A stretch of 64,000 bases of DNA from Actinomadura violacea (GCF_017573465.1 NZ_JAGEPF010000017.1:1-64000); one strand, 5' to 3'. Positions 17,166-26,334 are shown, counted from the stretch's first letter. Program-made: numbers and translations. The notes: generated from the letters alone by a model not told the origin.

Positions 17166-17813
17166 CTACCTTCCGGCGGCGGACGGGGCGCCCGCTGCCG
17201 CGCGGGGCACGGCGGACGCCAGCTCACCGAAGATGATCATCCGCTTGGCGGCGGAGTACTTGGGGTGGCAGGTGGTGAGGGTGATCAGCCGCTCGCGGGG
17301 CGCGCGGCCGGGGTGGAACGGCACGGGGTCGGTGACGTCGACCTCGGTCGGCTTGACGATCTTCCGGTCGGTGACCTTGTAGACGTACTGGTCGTCGCGG
17401 GTGTCGATGAGGATCTCGTCGCCGCGGTCGAGCTCGCCGAGCTTGTTGAAGGGGGCGGAGTAGGTCGTCCGGTGGCCGGAGACGACGAAGTTGCCGAGCT
17501 GGCCGGGCAGCGCGGTGCCGGGGTAGTGGCCGGGACCCTTGCGCAGGTCGGGGACGCCGACGCCCTCGATGATCACGTAGTGGTACTTCTTGCCGAACTT
17601 GGGGATGCGGATCATCGCGAGCCCGTTGCCGAGCCTGACCTTCTCGGTGGTGACCTTGGGCGCCTGCCAGGACCGCATGAGCTGCTTGCCGAGCCTGTCC
17701 TGCTGGGCGCTGGTGTACTGGCCGGTGCCCCACAGCTCGTAGGTGACGAACAGCATCACGATGACGCCCGCGGTGATACACAGCTCGCCGAGGCCACGGA
17801 TGACCATCCGCAC
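17166..17813 (-). CDS. Class E sortase
   Basis: 215 residues. An N-terminal TM helix (ELCITAGVIVMLFVTYELW) leads to the sortase beta-barrel. The catalytic triad is visible: His114 in VSGHRTTYSAPF, Cys182 in TLTTCHPKYSAAKR and Arg191. The Tyr-containing TCHPKYSAAKR pattern is typical of class E enzymes, which prefer LAxTG-type signals. It joins secreted proteins to the wall. It forms a leftward operon with DUF881 upstream (21-bp gap) and the small membrane protein downstream. Confidence 0.93.
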   Translation of the reverse strand: MRMVIRGLGELCITAGVIVMLFVTYELWGTGQYTSAQQDRLGKQLMRSWQAPKVTTEKVRLGNGLAMIRIPKFGKKYHYVIIEGVGVPDLRKGPGHYPGTALPGQLGNFVVSGHRTTYSAPFNKLGELDRGDEILIDTRDDQYVYKVTDRKIVKPTEVDVTDPVPFHPGRAPRERLITLTTCHPKYSAAKRMIIFGELASAVPRAAAGAPSAAGR

Positions 17814-17834
17814 GCCGCGTCCCCCTCCCGAGGC

Positions 17835-18590
17835 TCAGTGGGCGCCGGCCGGCGCCTCCGTCGGCACCGTAGCGTGCTTCATGTGGATGTTGCCCGTGTA
17901 GGCGGGAAGCTCGGCGCGGGCGATCGTCCGGACGGTGTAGCCGAGCCCGTAGGCGCGGACGTACTTGCGGTAGATCGCGATGTCGGGGGACGCGGCGAGG
18001 GCGGCGCGCAGGCGGGCGGGGTCGCCGGCGGCGGTGATCCGGAACGGCGGGGAGTAGACGACGCCCTGGAGGATGAGGGTGTTGCCGACGCACCGGACGG
18101 CACTGGTGGCGATCACCCGCTGGTCCATGATCTGCATGGCGTGCGCGCCGCCGGCCCACAGCGCGTTCACGACGGCCTGGACGTCGCTCTGGTGGACGAC
18201 GATGTCGTCGGGGCGGACGCCGTGGGGCAGCCCGCCGGGCGGCTGCGGCGCGTCGTCCAGGGTCACCCGGACGGCGGGGCCGGTGGCGGGGGTGAAGCCG
18301 GCGGCGGGGGCGAGCCGGTCGGCGTCGCCCTGGGCCTGCTTGACGCGGGCGTCGGTGCGGCCGGCGGCGCGGGACAGGCCGTCGACGTCGCGGCGGAGCC
18401 GCCGGTAGTCGGCGCGCTCGCGGCGGTTGCCGCGCTGCTCGTCGCCGATGAGGTCGGTGACGCGGGTGCGGCCCTCGTCGCGCAGGCTGGTGCCGCGGGC
18501 GGTGCTCGCGCTCGCCGCGAACAGGGTTCCCGCTAGAAGCGTGAGTGCTGGGATGATGCTTCCCCACGCCGAACGCCGTACCCTCATCAT
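17835..18590 (-). CDS. DUF881-family membrane-anchored protein
   Basis: 251 residues (ATG at 18588-18590, alternative one codon later). A signal-anchor helix (IIPALTLLAGTLFAASAS) precedes a charged coiled-coil segment rich in Arg/Glu (about 35-95) and the DUF881 globular domain (RVTLDDAPQ, DIVVHQSDVQAVVNALWAGG). DUF881 proteins occur beside crgA, sortase and Ser/Thr kinase genes in many actinobacteria and are extracytoplasmic; a role in division or envelope control is inferred from context. It is divergent from crgA. Confidence 0.88.
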   Translation of the reverse strand: MMRVRRSAWGSIIPALTLLAGTLFAASASTARGTSLRDEGRTRVTDLIGDEQRGNRRERADYRRLRRDVDGLSRAAGRTDARVKQAQGDADRLAPAAGFTPATGPAVRVTLDDAPQPPGGLPHGVRPDDIVVHQSDVQAVVNALWAGGAHAMQIMDQRVIATSAVRCVGNTLILQGVVYSPPFRITAAGDPARLRAALAASPDIAIYRKYVRAYGLGYTVRTIARAELPAYTGNIHMKHATVPTEAPAGAH

Positions 18591-18699
18591 CCTGAACTGC
18601 TCATCAGTCAGTGCTCACCAGCGACTACGCTAACCGACAAACCACCCATGCGCGGTCCGGCGCTCCGGCCGCCGGACGCACGAGGAGAACGATCCCACC

Positions 18700-18957
18700 G
18701 TGGCCAAGTCCAAAGTGCGCAAGAAGGCCGTTTACACGCCCCCGCAGAAGTCGAAGGCGCCGGAGGTCAGCCCGCGCTGGCTGGTCCCGACGATGGTCGC
18801 GCTGTGGCTGATCGGCCTGGCGTGGATCGCGGTCTTCTACGTGACGGCCAGCACCGGCACGAACGTGCCGTTCATGTCCGATCTGCACAACTGGAACCTG
18901 GGGATCGGCTTCGCGGCGATCATCCTGGGCGTGGTGCTGTCGACCCGCTGGCGCTGA
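18700..18957 (+). CDS. crgA: Cell division protein CrgA
   Basis: 85 residues from the GTG at 18700 after a GAGGAG site. The basic N-terminus MAKSKVRKKAVYTPP, two TM helices (PTMVALWLIGLAWIAVFYV and IGFAAIILGVVL) and the inter-helix motif MSDLHNWNLG define CrgA. It helps recruit or stabilise the division machinery (FtsZ, FtsI, FtsQ) and in streptomycetes restrains Z-ring formation in aerial hyphae. Confidence 0.95.
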   Translation: MAKSKVRKKAVYTPPQKSKAPEVSPRWLVPTMVALWLIGLAWIAVFYVTASTGTNVPFMSDLHNWNLGIGFAAIILGVVLSTRWR

Positions 18958-19039
18958 CCGGTCCCTGCTCCGGCCGATCGGGTCGATCGGGCCGATCCAG
19001 CCGGGATACCCGCTTTCACGTCACGCGAATCCACGAAAG

Positions 19040-19090
19040 TTATCCACAGGCTGGGGATCCCTGGCCGCGGCTTTCCCCAGGTTTTCCACA
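19040..19090. promoter_or_regulatory. DnaA-box pair
   Basis: A perfect DnaA box TTATCCACA at 19040-19048 and a one-mismatch TTTTCCACA at 19082-19090, same orientation, in the gene-poor gap between crgA and the rhomboid gene. This may link DnaA to crgA expression or act as a titration site. Confidence 0.5.
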
Positions 19091-19137
19091 GGCGGGGTAC
19101 CGAACGGTCTTCGGACGCCCGGTGCCGCACACGGAAG

Positions 19138-19169
19138 AGCCGCCCGCACCCCGAGGGGCACGGGCGGCT
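19138..19169 (-). terminator. Terminator of the rhomboid gene
   Basis: AGCCGCCCG (19138-19146) pairs with CGGGCGGCT (19161-19169), with an inner CCCC/GGGG stem, 42 bp past the leftward rhomboid stop. Confidence 0.6.
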
Positions 19170-19210
19170 TCCGCGCGTCCAGGAGCCGTTCAGGAGCCGC
19201 TCAGCGGCCC

Positions 19211-20095
19211 TCAGGTCAGCGCGAGCGTCTTGACCGCCACCAGGACCGCCAGGGCCGCGAACGTGACCACCGGCATCCCGATGTGGAACAGCCGCCGCCG
19301 CGCCGCCGGCGCGTACGCGTACGCCAGCGCGATCAGCGCCCCGACCACGAGCCCGCCGACGTGCCCCTCCCAGGAGATCCCCTTCACCGAGAAGGTGATC
19401 ACCAGGTTGATGACCAGCAGGAAGACGATCGGCGCGGCGGGCGCGCCCAGCCGGCGGCCGATCACGAAGTACGCCCCGAACAGGCCGAAGATGGCTCCGG
19501 ACGCCCCCACCGCCGCGCCGCTCGGGTCGACCAGGTACAGCAGCACCGAGCCGCCGAGCCCCGCCAGCAGGTACAGCGCCAGGTAGCGCCAGCGGCCGAG
19601 CACCTGCTCGAGCGCCGGCCCCACCGCGTACAGCGCCCACATGTTGAACAGGATGTGGGTGAAGCCGAACGACCCCCCGCGCTCGTGCAGGAACATCGTC
19701 GTGACCAGCCGGTACCACTGCCCCCCGGCGACCCCGATGACCTCCCCGTCCGGCTGCACCCACCGGCCCAGCATCATGAAGTCGGTGACGACCCGCGTCG
19801 ACGCCAGCTCGGCCAGGTACACCGCGATGCACAGGCCGATCAGCGAGTACGTGACGACCGGCATCGCCGACACCGGGCCGCGCGCGCCCAGCGCCGTTCG
19901 CGGGGCGGCACTGCGCGCGCCGCGGTTCCCCCCGGCGACGCACTCGACGCACTGGTGCCCGACGGCCGCGTCCCGCATGCACTCGGGGCAGATGTAGCGG
20001 TCGCACCGCGTGCAGCGGACATAGGTCTCCCGCCCCGGATGCCGGTAGCAGGTCGGCACCGAGGTCTCGGGCGCGGGACTTTGCTCTGTGCTCAT
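19211..20095 (-). CDS. Rhomboid-family intramembrane serine protease with N-terminal zinc finger
   Basis: 294 residues. Residues 16-52 form a B-box-like zinc-binding module (Cys/His pairs CYRH, CTRC, CPEC, GHQCVEC). Six to seven membrane helices follow. The catalytic dyad is Ser199 in GASGAIFG and His245 in WEGHVGGLV; the HILFNMWALY motif is also intact. Rhomboids cut membrane-spanning substrates within the bilayer. The gene keeps its conserved neighbours crgA and cyclophilin, typical of the near-origin region. Confidence 0.93.
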   Translation of the reverse strand: MSTEQSPAPETSVPTCYRHPGRETYVRCTRCDRYICPECMRDAAVGHQCVECVAGGNRGARSAAPRTALGARGPVSAMPVVTYSLIGLCIAVYLAELASTRVVTDFMMLGRWVQPDGEVIGVAGGQWYRLVTTMFLHERGGSFGFTHILFNMWALYAVGPALEQVLGRWRYLALYLLAGLGGSVLLYLVDPSGAAVGASGAIFGLFGAYFVIGRRLGAPAAPIVFLLVINLVITFSVKGISWEGHVGGLVVGALIALAYAYAPAARRRLFHIGMPVVTFAALAVLVAVKTLALT

Positions 20096-20156
20096 CGGGT
20101 CTCCGTCGGGCCGTCGCGGGGTGTCACCCGGCGCTGGGTCTCACCCTGGAAAACGA

Positions 20157-20684
20157 CTAACGCCGCTCGATCGTCACCGATTCGATGACGACGTCGGTCT
20201 CGGGACGGTCCATCCGGCCGGTCTTGACATGGCTGATCTTGTCGACGACGTCGGTGCCCTCGACGACCTTGCCGAAGATGGTGTGCCGGCCGGTCAGGTG
20301 CTGCACCTGACCGATGTTGTCGGTGGTGATGAAGAACTGCGAGCCGTTCGTGCCGGGCCCGGCGTTCGCCATCGCCAGCAGGTACGGCTTGTTGAACTTC
20401 AGCTCCGGGTGGAACTCGTCCTTGAACTTGTAGCCGGGGCCGCCGGTGCCGGTGCCCAGCGGGTCCCCGCCCTGGATCATGAAGCCCGGGATGACGCGGT
20501 GGAAGACCGTCCCGTTGTACAGCGGCGCCTCGGACTTGGCGCCGGTGTTCGGGTCGGTCCAGGTGCGCGCGCCCTCCGCCAGCTCGGTGAAGTTCGCCAC
20601 CGTCTCCGGCGCCTGCTCCGGGTACAGCTGGATCACGATCTTGCCGAGCGACGTGGTGAGCGTCGCGAAGGTCTCGTTGGCCAC
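20157..20684 (-). CDS. Cyclophilin-type peptidyl-prolyl cis-trans isomerase
   Basis: 175 residues from the GTG at 20682-20684, chosen because GAGGAGG precedes it; the frame is open further upstream. Cyclophilin motifs are complete: FHRVIPGFMIQGGDP with catalytic Arg, NGSQFFITT, and HTIFGKVVEG. With no signal peptide from this start, it is a cytosolic foldase. It sits next to rhomboid as in other actinobacteria. Confidence 0.92.
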   Translation of the reverse strand: MANETFATLTTSLGKIVIQLYPEQAPETVANFTELAEGARTWTDPNTGAKSEAPLYNGTVFHRVIPGFMIQGGDPLGTGTGGPGYKFKDEFHPELKFNKPYLLAMANAGPGTNGSQFFITTDNIGQVQHLTGRHTIFGKVVEGTDVVDKISHVKTGRMDRPETDVVIESVTIERR

Positions 20685-20845
20685 GCTGGCCGCCTCCTCG
20701 TGAAGTGGATCTGTGTGCATTTCCCGCGGGTCCCGGCCAGGCCCGAATCCGTCACGGTGCGTGACGATGCGATCGCGTACATCGGGTTTACCCTCCGGCT
20801 CTCGGGAAGGCTTCCTGACAGGACCTCGCAAACAGGGAGGTTAGC

Positions 20846-21322
20846 GTGTCCCTAATGATTAGTATCCGCCGGAAGCCGCAGGACGAGATGCTCTCGCGGC
20901 TCAGCCGCGTCCAGGAGGCGGCCCGCCAGGGCGCCGGACGCGCCCAGGAGGGCGCCTCCGCCATGGCGGAGCGGATCATGCCGGCCGCCCAGGACCAGGT
21001 GATGGTCATGCGCGGCTGGAGCGCACCGCGCCTGCGGATGGCCGCTCAGTACGTCGAGACCGGGCTCGCCCCCAGGGTGAGCGCGTTCCTCGGTGACGTC
21101 GCCCAGCGGGTGGAGCCGCCGAGGAGCAGGCCGCGGCGCGGCGCCATGATGGCGATGATGGGCATGGTGGCGGCCGCCGGCATGGCCGGCATCGTGCTGA
21201 CCAAGCGCGACGCCATGCGCGACATGACCGGAGGTTCCGGGGAGCAGGGGGAGGCCGTCTCGGCCGACTCGATGACCGTCTCCGGGTCCGACGTCGACGG
21301 GCAGGTGCACTCGCCGCACTGA
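20846..21322 (+). CDS. Hypothetical Ala-rich membrane-associated protein
   Basis: 158 residues from the GTG at 20846. The N-terminal part is amphipathic and Ala/Arg/Gln-rich (SRVQEAARQGAGRAQEG), a likely helical bundle. A Met/Ala-rich hydrophobic segment (AMMAMMGMVAAAGMAGIVL) near residues 100-120 could cross the membrane, and the tail is acidic. In streptomycetes the same position after rhomboid and cyclophilin is occupied by DUF5324 proteins of similar composition; orthology is inference. Function unknown. Confidence 0.65.
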   Translation: MSLMISIRRKPQDEMLSRLSRVQEAARQGAGRAQEGASAMAERIMPAAQDQVMVMRGWSAPRLRMAAQYVETGLAPRVSAFLGDVAQRVEPPRSRPRRGAMMAMMGMVAAAGMAGIVLTKRDAMRDMTGGSGEQGEAVSADSMTVSGSDVDGQVHSPH

Positions 21323-21429
21323 CCGTCCGCGCAGCCCGCACGGCGCGGGGCCCGGCCGTTGTGGCCGTGGTCCCGCGCCGTGCGGTCCTCGCGTTCCGCC
21401 GGTTACTACCACCCGGTACGGTGAACGCC

Positions 21430-22206
21430 ATGTCGCCGAACCCGCGCGCCATGGCGCAACTGCTGGCCGACCGGGCCAAGGACGGGGCCCGCCGCGGCCT
21501 GCACACGGCGGTGCACGCCGGCTGGAAGTGGATCCAGCGGCAGGGCGAGATCACGCCGCACACGCCGGGCCGCCGCCGCTTCGCCTATCTCGGCGAGGGC
21601 GCCTGCATCGGCTTCCCGGTCGGCGCGATCTACGGCGAGCCGTGGATCTCGATCGGCGACCACACCCTCGTCGGCACGCACGTGACGATCTCCGCGGGCT
21701 TCGTCCCCGGCCTGGACCTCGGCCCGGACGTCATCGTCAAGATCGGGTCGAGCTGCTCGCTCGGGCGCGGCACCCACATCGTCGGGCACCAGTCCGTCGA
21801 GATCGGCGACGACGTCTTCACGGGCCCGAACGTCTACATCACCGACCAGAACCACACCTACGGCGACACCAAGACGCCGATCGGGCGGCAGTGGCCGGAG
21901 AACAACCCGGTGGTGATCGGCGACGGCTGCTGGATCGGCACCGGCGCGATCATCCTCCCGGGCACCCGGCTCGGCCGGAACGTCGCCGTCGCGGGCGGCG
22001 CGGTCGTCCGCGGCGAGTTCCCCGACCACGCGGTGATCGGCGGCGTGCCCGCGAAGGTGCTGCGCAGCTACGACGACGAGAACGGCTGGCAGCCGCCGCT
22101 GCGCAACGGCCCGCTGATGTCGCTGGACGAGCTCGCCGCCCTCTCCGTGGACGGCCTGGAGGGCCTCCAGCTGCTCCAGGACAAGCTCCGCGAGGAAGCG
22201 GGCTAA
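21430..22206 (+). CDS. Acyltransferase with left-handed beta-helix (hexapeptide repeats)
   Basis: 258 residues from the ATG at 21430. Hexapeptide repeats ([LIV]-G-x4) run through the centre (IGDHTLVGTHVTI, IGSSCSLGRGTHIVG, IGDGCWIGTGAIILPG, LGRNVAVAGGAVVRG), with the catalytic-type His in DQNHTYGD. It resembles trimeric acetyl/succinyl transferases of the maltose/serine O-acetyltransferase group. The acceptor is unknown; cell-surface glycan is one guess. A strong terminator follows. Confidence 0.87.
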   Translation: MSPNPRAMAQLLADRAKDGARRGLHTAVHAGWKWIQRQGEITPHTPGRRRFAYLGEGACIGFPVGAIYGEPWISIGDHTLVGTHVTISAGFVPGLDLGPDVIVKIGSSCSLGRGTHIVGHQSVEIGDDVFTGPNVYITDQNHTYGDTKTPIGRQWPENNPVVIGDGCWIGTGAIILPGTRLGRNVAVAGGAVVRGEFPDHAVIGGVPAKVLRSYDDENGWQPPLRNGPLMSLDELAALSVDGLEGLQLLQDKLREEAG

Positions 22207-22219
22207 AGACGAACGTGAA

Positions 22220-22246
22220 AAAGCCCCGTCCGGGTGGACGGGGCTT
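22220..22246. terminator. Bidirectional terminator
   Basis: AAGCCCCGTCC (22221-22231) pairs with GGACGGGGCTT (22236-22246), flanked by A and T/C runs, between the convergent acyltransferase and helicase genes. Confidence 0.75.
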
Positions 22247-22260
22247 CTTCGCGCCTTGCG

Positions 22261-23850
22261 TCAGTTGTAGCGGGCGGGGCGGCGGTCGCCGCCGCCGCTG
22301 CGCTTGCCGCCGCCACCGCCGCCGCCGAAGGAGCGGCGGTTGGCGTGCGAGCCGCCGCCGGAGCGGGGACCGCCGCCGCGGCGCTCGCCACCACCGGAGT
22401 AGGACCCGCGGTGCTCGCCGTAGCCGCCGCCCTCGCGGCGCGGCTCGTACGAGCCCTCGCCACGGCCCTCGGAGCGCTGCCCGCCGTCCTGCCGGTCGAA
22501 CGAGCGCCCGCCGCGGCCGCCGCCGAAGCCGCGCCCGCCGCGGCGCCCGCCCGGACGGCCGCCCCGGCCGCCCTCGCGGCGCGGCCGCTCCGGGATCAGC
22601 GGCTCCTCGATCGGGATGCCCGACGGGATGCGCGCCCCGGTCAGCTTCATCAGCTCGGAGTCGCCGCTGCTCACCCGGACGCGCGGCGCGTTGATGCCGG
22701 CGCGGCGGGTCATCGCGGACGTGGACCGGACCTGGTGCGGCAGCACGAGCGTGACGACGGTGCCGCGCTCGCCCGCGCGGGCCGTGCGGCCGGCGCGGTG
22801 CATGTAGTCCTTGTGGTCGGCGGGCGGGTCGACGTGCATGACGAGCGACACGTCGTCCACGTGGATGCCGCGGGCGGCGACGTCCGTGGCGACCAGCACG
22901 CTGATCGAGCCCTCGCGGAACTCGGCGAGCGTGCGGGTGCGCAGCCCCTGGCTCTTGCCGCCGTGCAGGCCCGCCGCGCGCACCCCGACCTGGGTGAGCT
23001 GCTTGGCGAGCCGGTCGACGCCGTGCTTGGTGCGGGCGAACAGGATCGTCCGGCCCTCGCGGTTGGCGATCTCGGCGGTGATGGAGCCCTTCTCCTTGGG
23101 CGCCACCAGCAGCAGGTGGTGCTCCATGGTGTCGACGGACTCGTCCACCGGGCCGATCGCGTGCGTCACCGGGTCGTCCAGGTACCGCTTGACGAGGACG
23201 TCGACGTCCTTGTCGAGGGTCGCGGAGAACAGCAGCCGCTGCCCGCCGGGCTTGGCGGCGTCCAGGATGTCGGTGACGTCGGGCAGGAAGCCCATGTCGG
23301 CCATGTGGTCGGCCTCGTCCAGCACCGCGATCTCGATGTCGGACAGGTCGCAGGCGCCCTGCCGCATCAGGTCCTTGAGCCGGCCCGGGGTGGCGACGAG
23401 AACCTCGACGCCGCGGCGCAGCGCGTCGATCTGCTTGAACATCGACGTCTGGCCGATGACGGTCTTGAACTTCACCCCGAGGCCGCGGCCCAGCGGCTCC
23501 AGGTTGTTCTGCACCTGCTGGGCGAGCTCGCGGGTCGGCACGAGGATGAGCGCGAGCGGGCGCTTCGGCGCGGCGCGGCGGCCCGCGAGACGGGCGAGCA
23601 GCGGCAGCCCGAAGGCGAGGGTCTTGCCGGAGCCGGTCTTCCCGCGGCCGAGGACGTCGCGGCCCGCCATCACGTCGGGGATCGCGGCGGCCTGGATCGG
23701 GAACGGGGCCTCGATGCCCTGGCGGGCCAGGGCGGACACCAGCGCGGCCGGGAGGCCGAGCTCGGTGAAGGTGGGAACGCGCTCGTCGGCGGTCTCCGGC
23801 GCGGCCGGGACGTCGGCGGACGGGTTCTGTGCAGCGGCAGCTGTGGTCAC
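22261..23850 (-). CDS. DEAD-box ATP-dependent RNA helicase
   Basis: 529 residues from the GTG at 23848-23850 preceded by GGAAGG. Motifs in order: Q motif (FTELGLPAALVSAL), Walker A GKTGSGKT at 70-77, PTRELA, TPGR, DEAD at 178-181, SAT, and HRAGRTARAG. From about residue 430 the tail is a low-complexity Arg/Gly/Ser region, typical of RNA-binding extensions. It unwinds structured RNA, often in ribosome assembly or cold adaptation. About 150 bp of untranslated leader separates it from upstream genes. Confidence 0.94.
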   Translation of the reverse strand: MTTAAAAQNPSADVPAAPETADERVPTFTELGLPAALVSALARQGIEAPFPIQAAAIPDVMAGRDVLGRGKTGSGKTLAFGLPLLARLAGRRAAPKRPLALILVPTRELAQQVQNNLEPLGRGLGVKFKTVIGQTSMFKQIDALRRGVEVLVATPGRLKDLMRQGACDLSDIEIAVLDEADHMADMGFLPDVTDILDAAKPGGQRLLFSATLDKDVDVLVKRYLDDPVTHAIGPVDESVDTMEHHLLLVAPKEKGSITAEIANREGRTILFARTKHGVDRLAKQLTQVGVRAAGLHGGKSQGLRTRTLAEFREGSISVLVATDVAARGIHVDDVSLVMHVDPPADHKDYMHRAGRTARAGERGTVVTLVLPHQVRSTSAMTRRAGINAPRVRVSSGDSELMKLTGARIPSGIPIEEPLIPERPRREGGRGGRPGGRRGGRGFGGGRGGRSFDRQDGGQRSEGRGEGSYEPRREGGGYGEHRGSYSGGGERRGGGPRSGGGSHANRRSFGGGGGGGKRSGGGDRRPARYN

Positions 23851-24049
23851 GCATTACCTTCCGAGAGGGGGGCACGTCTCGGGAGGCACCACCACGTTGC
23901 GACCGGCACGGCGATGAGCGCGGCGCGGTCGGTGGGCTACAAGGACGAGCCTGGCGCCATCGGGGCGCCGAAGAATGATTCGTAGAGTCTAACGTCGGAC
24001 GGGTGCCTCCTTATGCCCCGTCCCGGGCGGAACATTCGCCCCGTTCGGC

Positions 24050-24502
24050 TCAGCATGCGCAGGAGATGCCCGTGACGGGCGCCGTGAGCGCGTCGGGGGA
24101 CCGGCGGGTGACGGCGCCCGCGCCGGTCTCGACGGGGTACCCCTCGCGGGCCCAGTACTCGAACCCGCCGATCATCTCCTTGACGGGACGGCCGAGCTTA
24201 GCGAACTCCAGGGCGGCCTTCTGCGCGCCGTTGCAGCCGGGTCCCCAGCAGTAGACGACGACGGTCGCGCCTTCCGGGACCAACACGTCCGCGCGCGCGC
24301 TGATTTCCGCGGTGGGCAGGTGGACGGCGCCGGCCGCGTGGCCCTGCGCCCAGCTCTCGGCGCTGCGCGTGTCGACGACGACGATGCCGGGCGTCCCGGC
24401 GGCGAGGTCGGCGGCCACGTCGGAGACGTCGGTCTCGAAGGCGAGGCGGGCGGCGAAATGCCGGCGCGCCTCCTCGGGGCGGGCGGCGGGGACGGCGCTC
24501 AT
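24050..24502 (-). CDS. Rhodanese-like sulfurtransferase
   Basis: 150 residues, a single rhodanese domain: VVDTRSAESWAQGHAAGAVHLP, an active-site loop YCWGPGCNGA with the catalytic Cys, and GGFEYWAREGYPV near the end. It transfers sulfane sulfur to a thiophilic acceptor such as cyanide or a protein thiol. It is divergent from the GlxA-type regulator at 24595 across a 92-bp spacer, a recurring pairing that suggests the regulator controls it. Confidence 0.9.
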   Translation of the reverse strand: MSAVPAARPEEARRHFAARLAFETDVSDVAADLAAGTPGIVVVDTRSAESWAQGHAAGAVHLPTAEISARADVLVPEGATVVVYCWGPGCNGAQKAALEFAKLGRPVKEMIGGFEYWAREGYPVETGAGAVTRRSPDALTAPVTGISCAC

Positions 24503-24594
24503 GGGCGGCTCCTTCTCTCCAGTGCCTCGATCCTGGGGCCTTGGACCGGGCCGCCGGGAGTGGCGTGAATGCCGGTTATCGCTAACATCGCGCC

Positions 24595-25575
24595 ATGGAC
24601 ATCGCCGCCCCCGCCCGCCGGCACGCCGTCTCCGTCCTGGCGTTCGACGGCATGGCCCCGTTCGAGCTCGGCTCCGTCGTCGAGGTGTTCGGCCTGCCCC
24701 GCCCCGAACTCGACGTCCCCTGGTACGACCTGCGGGTCTGCTCCCTGGAACGCGGCCCGATGCGCGCCGTCGGCGGGTTCACGATGGCCGCCGAGCACGA
24801 CCTCGACGCGTTCGCGGCCGCCGACACGGTGATGGTCGTCGCCGTCCCCGACGTCCGCGGCGACCCCGCGCCCGAGGTCGTCGCGGCGCTGCGGGCGGCG
24901 CACGCGCGCGGCGCCCGGGTGGTGTCGATCTGCTCCGGCGCGTTCGCGCTCGCCGCCGCCGGCCTCCTCGACGGGCGCGCCGCCACCACCCACTGGCGGT
25001 ACGCCGACCTGCTGCAGCGCCGCTACCCGGACGTCCGCGTGACCCCGGACGTGCTGTACGTGGACGGTGACGACGTCCTGACCGGCGCGGGCAGCGCCGC
25101 CGGGCTCGACATGTGCCTGCACCTCGTCCGCAAGGACCACGGCGCCCGCGTCGCCAACGCCGTCGCGCGCCGCCTGGTGGTCCCGCCGCACCGGGAGGGC
25201 GGGCAGGCGCAGTTCGTCGAGGCCGCCGTCACCCCGCCCGCCGAGGACGACCCGGTCGCGCGGAGCATGCGGTGGGCGCTCGGCCACCTCGCCGAGCCGA
25301 TCACCGTCGCGCGGATGGCGCGGGAGGCGCACCTCGCGCCGCGCACCTTCATCCGGCACTTCAACCGGCAGACCGGGACCAGCCCGCTGCGCTGGGTCGT
25401 CACCCAGCGGATCATGGCCGCGCTGCCGCTGCTGGAGGACGGCGCGGTGCCGATCGAGGAGATCGGCGCGGCGGTCGGGTTCGAGAGCCCGGTGACCTTC
25501 CGGCACCATTTCGGCCGCGCGATGCGGACGTCCCCGTCCGCCTACCGCCGCACGTTCCGCTCCGCCGCCCACTGA
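24595..25575 (+). CDS. GlxA-family regulator (DJ-1/PfpI plus AraC HTH)
   Basis: 326 residues. Residues about 8-185 form a DJ-1/PfpI-like amidotransferase fold with the nucleophile-elbow motif VSICSGAFALAAAGLLDGR. Residues about 220-320 are an AraC/XylS double HTH (ITVARMAREAHLAPRTFIRHF, IEEIGAAVGFESPVTFRHHF). Family members respond to small nitrogenous or thiol compounds; the ligand here is unknown. Divergent from the rhodanese gene. Confidence 0.9.
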   Translation: MDIAAPARRHAVSVLAFDGMAPFELGSVVEVFGLPRPELDVPWYDLRVCSLERGPMRAVGGFTMAAEHDLDAFAAADTVMVVAVPDVRGDPAPEVVAALRAAHARGARVVSICSGAFALAAAGLLDGRAATTHWRYADLLQRRYPDVRVTPDVLYVDGDDVLTGAGSAAGLDMCLHLVRKDHGARVANAVARRLVVPPHREGGQAQFVEAAVTPPAEDDPVARSMRWALGHLAEPITVARMAREAHLAPRTFIRHFNRQTGTSPLRWVVTQRIMAALPLLEDGAVPIEEIGAAVGFESPVTFRHHFGRAMRTSPSAYRRTFRSAAH

Positions 25576-25599
25576 GGCGGCGGGCGCGGGTCCCGCCGG

Positions 25600-25863
25600 C
25601 TAGCGGCGGGCGACCGGCGCCTGCCGGTCGATCTCGCGGCCGAGGGCGAGGACCATCTCGTCGAACGCCCCGGCGCCGTACCGGGCCCGGACGGCCGGGT
25701 AGACGTTCTTGCGGGCGGCCTCCCGGAGCATCCAGCTCAGTTCCGCGTGCCGCACGGGGCGTCCGGCGGCGAGCTCGTCGTGCGCCTGCCGCGTGACCCG
25801 GAGCAGCTCCGGGTGCGGGGCCGACTCGGTCAGGATCATGCGTGCGGCGTCGCTCAGCTCCAT
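25600..25863 (-). CDS. Small hypothetical protein
   Basis: 87 residues from the ATG at 25861-25863. It is helical, with balanced charge (MELSDAARMILTESAPHPEL, then REAARKNVYPAVRARYGAG), no membrane segment and no signal. It is convergent with the GlxA regulator (24-bp gap). No family recognised. Confidence 0.6.
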   Translation of the reverse strand: MELSDAARMILTESAPHPELLRVTRQAHDELAAGRPVRHAELSWMLREAARKNVYPAVRARYGAGAFDEMVLALGREIDRQAPVARR

Positions 25864-26334
25864 GCACGCGAGTGTAGGCGCGCGCCGCCGCCCGGGCGGG
25901 TCGGCCGGATACGGCCATGGTCCACGAACGCCGCCCGGAAAGTGGTGACTGTCGTGGACAAGTGTTGTCAGGGCGCCGTTTCGATCCGGCCGGCGCGGCG
26001 GGGCGGGGGCGGCGGAGCGGGCGACGAGACAGGTCAGAGCCCGTGTCTCGGCGGCGGGGCCGGTCCGGGGCGCCGCGAAGGGTGCGCCCCGGCACGCGAT
26101 TACCTGCCGACCATAAACCGGATTCGGGGCATGATCAGCCGGTCGGGAAAGTTGCCGCCGCATCGTTGATCACCCCGTCCGCCCTTGTTAATCTGCCCGG
26201 CAGCCGGAGAAATTCGGCCTTTCACCACCCGTGATAGGACGAATTCACTGCGCGACGTTTGTTCTTCCCGCCAACAAATCGAACCGTTCTCGCCCAGGGG
26301 CCGACACAATCGGCGCCGGCGAGCGTCCACAGCC
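25864..26334. other. Gene-free leader region of the biosynthetic operon
   Basis: No supported gene. The right half (about 26100-26330) is clearly more A/T-rich than the surroundings, as expected for a regulated promoter. Candidate elements are TTGATC at 26166-26171 with GTTAAT 15 bp downstream, and a TTTGTT/AACAAA dyad at 26258-26278. Confidence 0.4.
26258..26278. promoter_or_regulatory. Candidate operator of the biosynthetic operon
   Basis: Perfect inverted repeat TTTGTT-N9-AACAAA about 100 bp before the first biosynthetic gene, in the only A/T-rich patch of the area. No regulator gene lies inside the operon, so a distant factor would bind here (inference). Confidence 0.3.
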
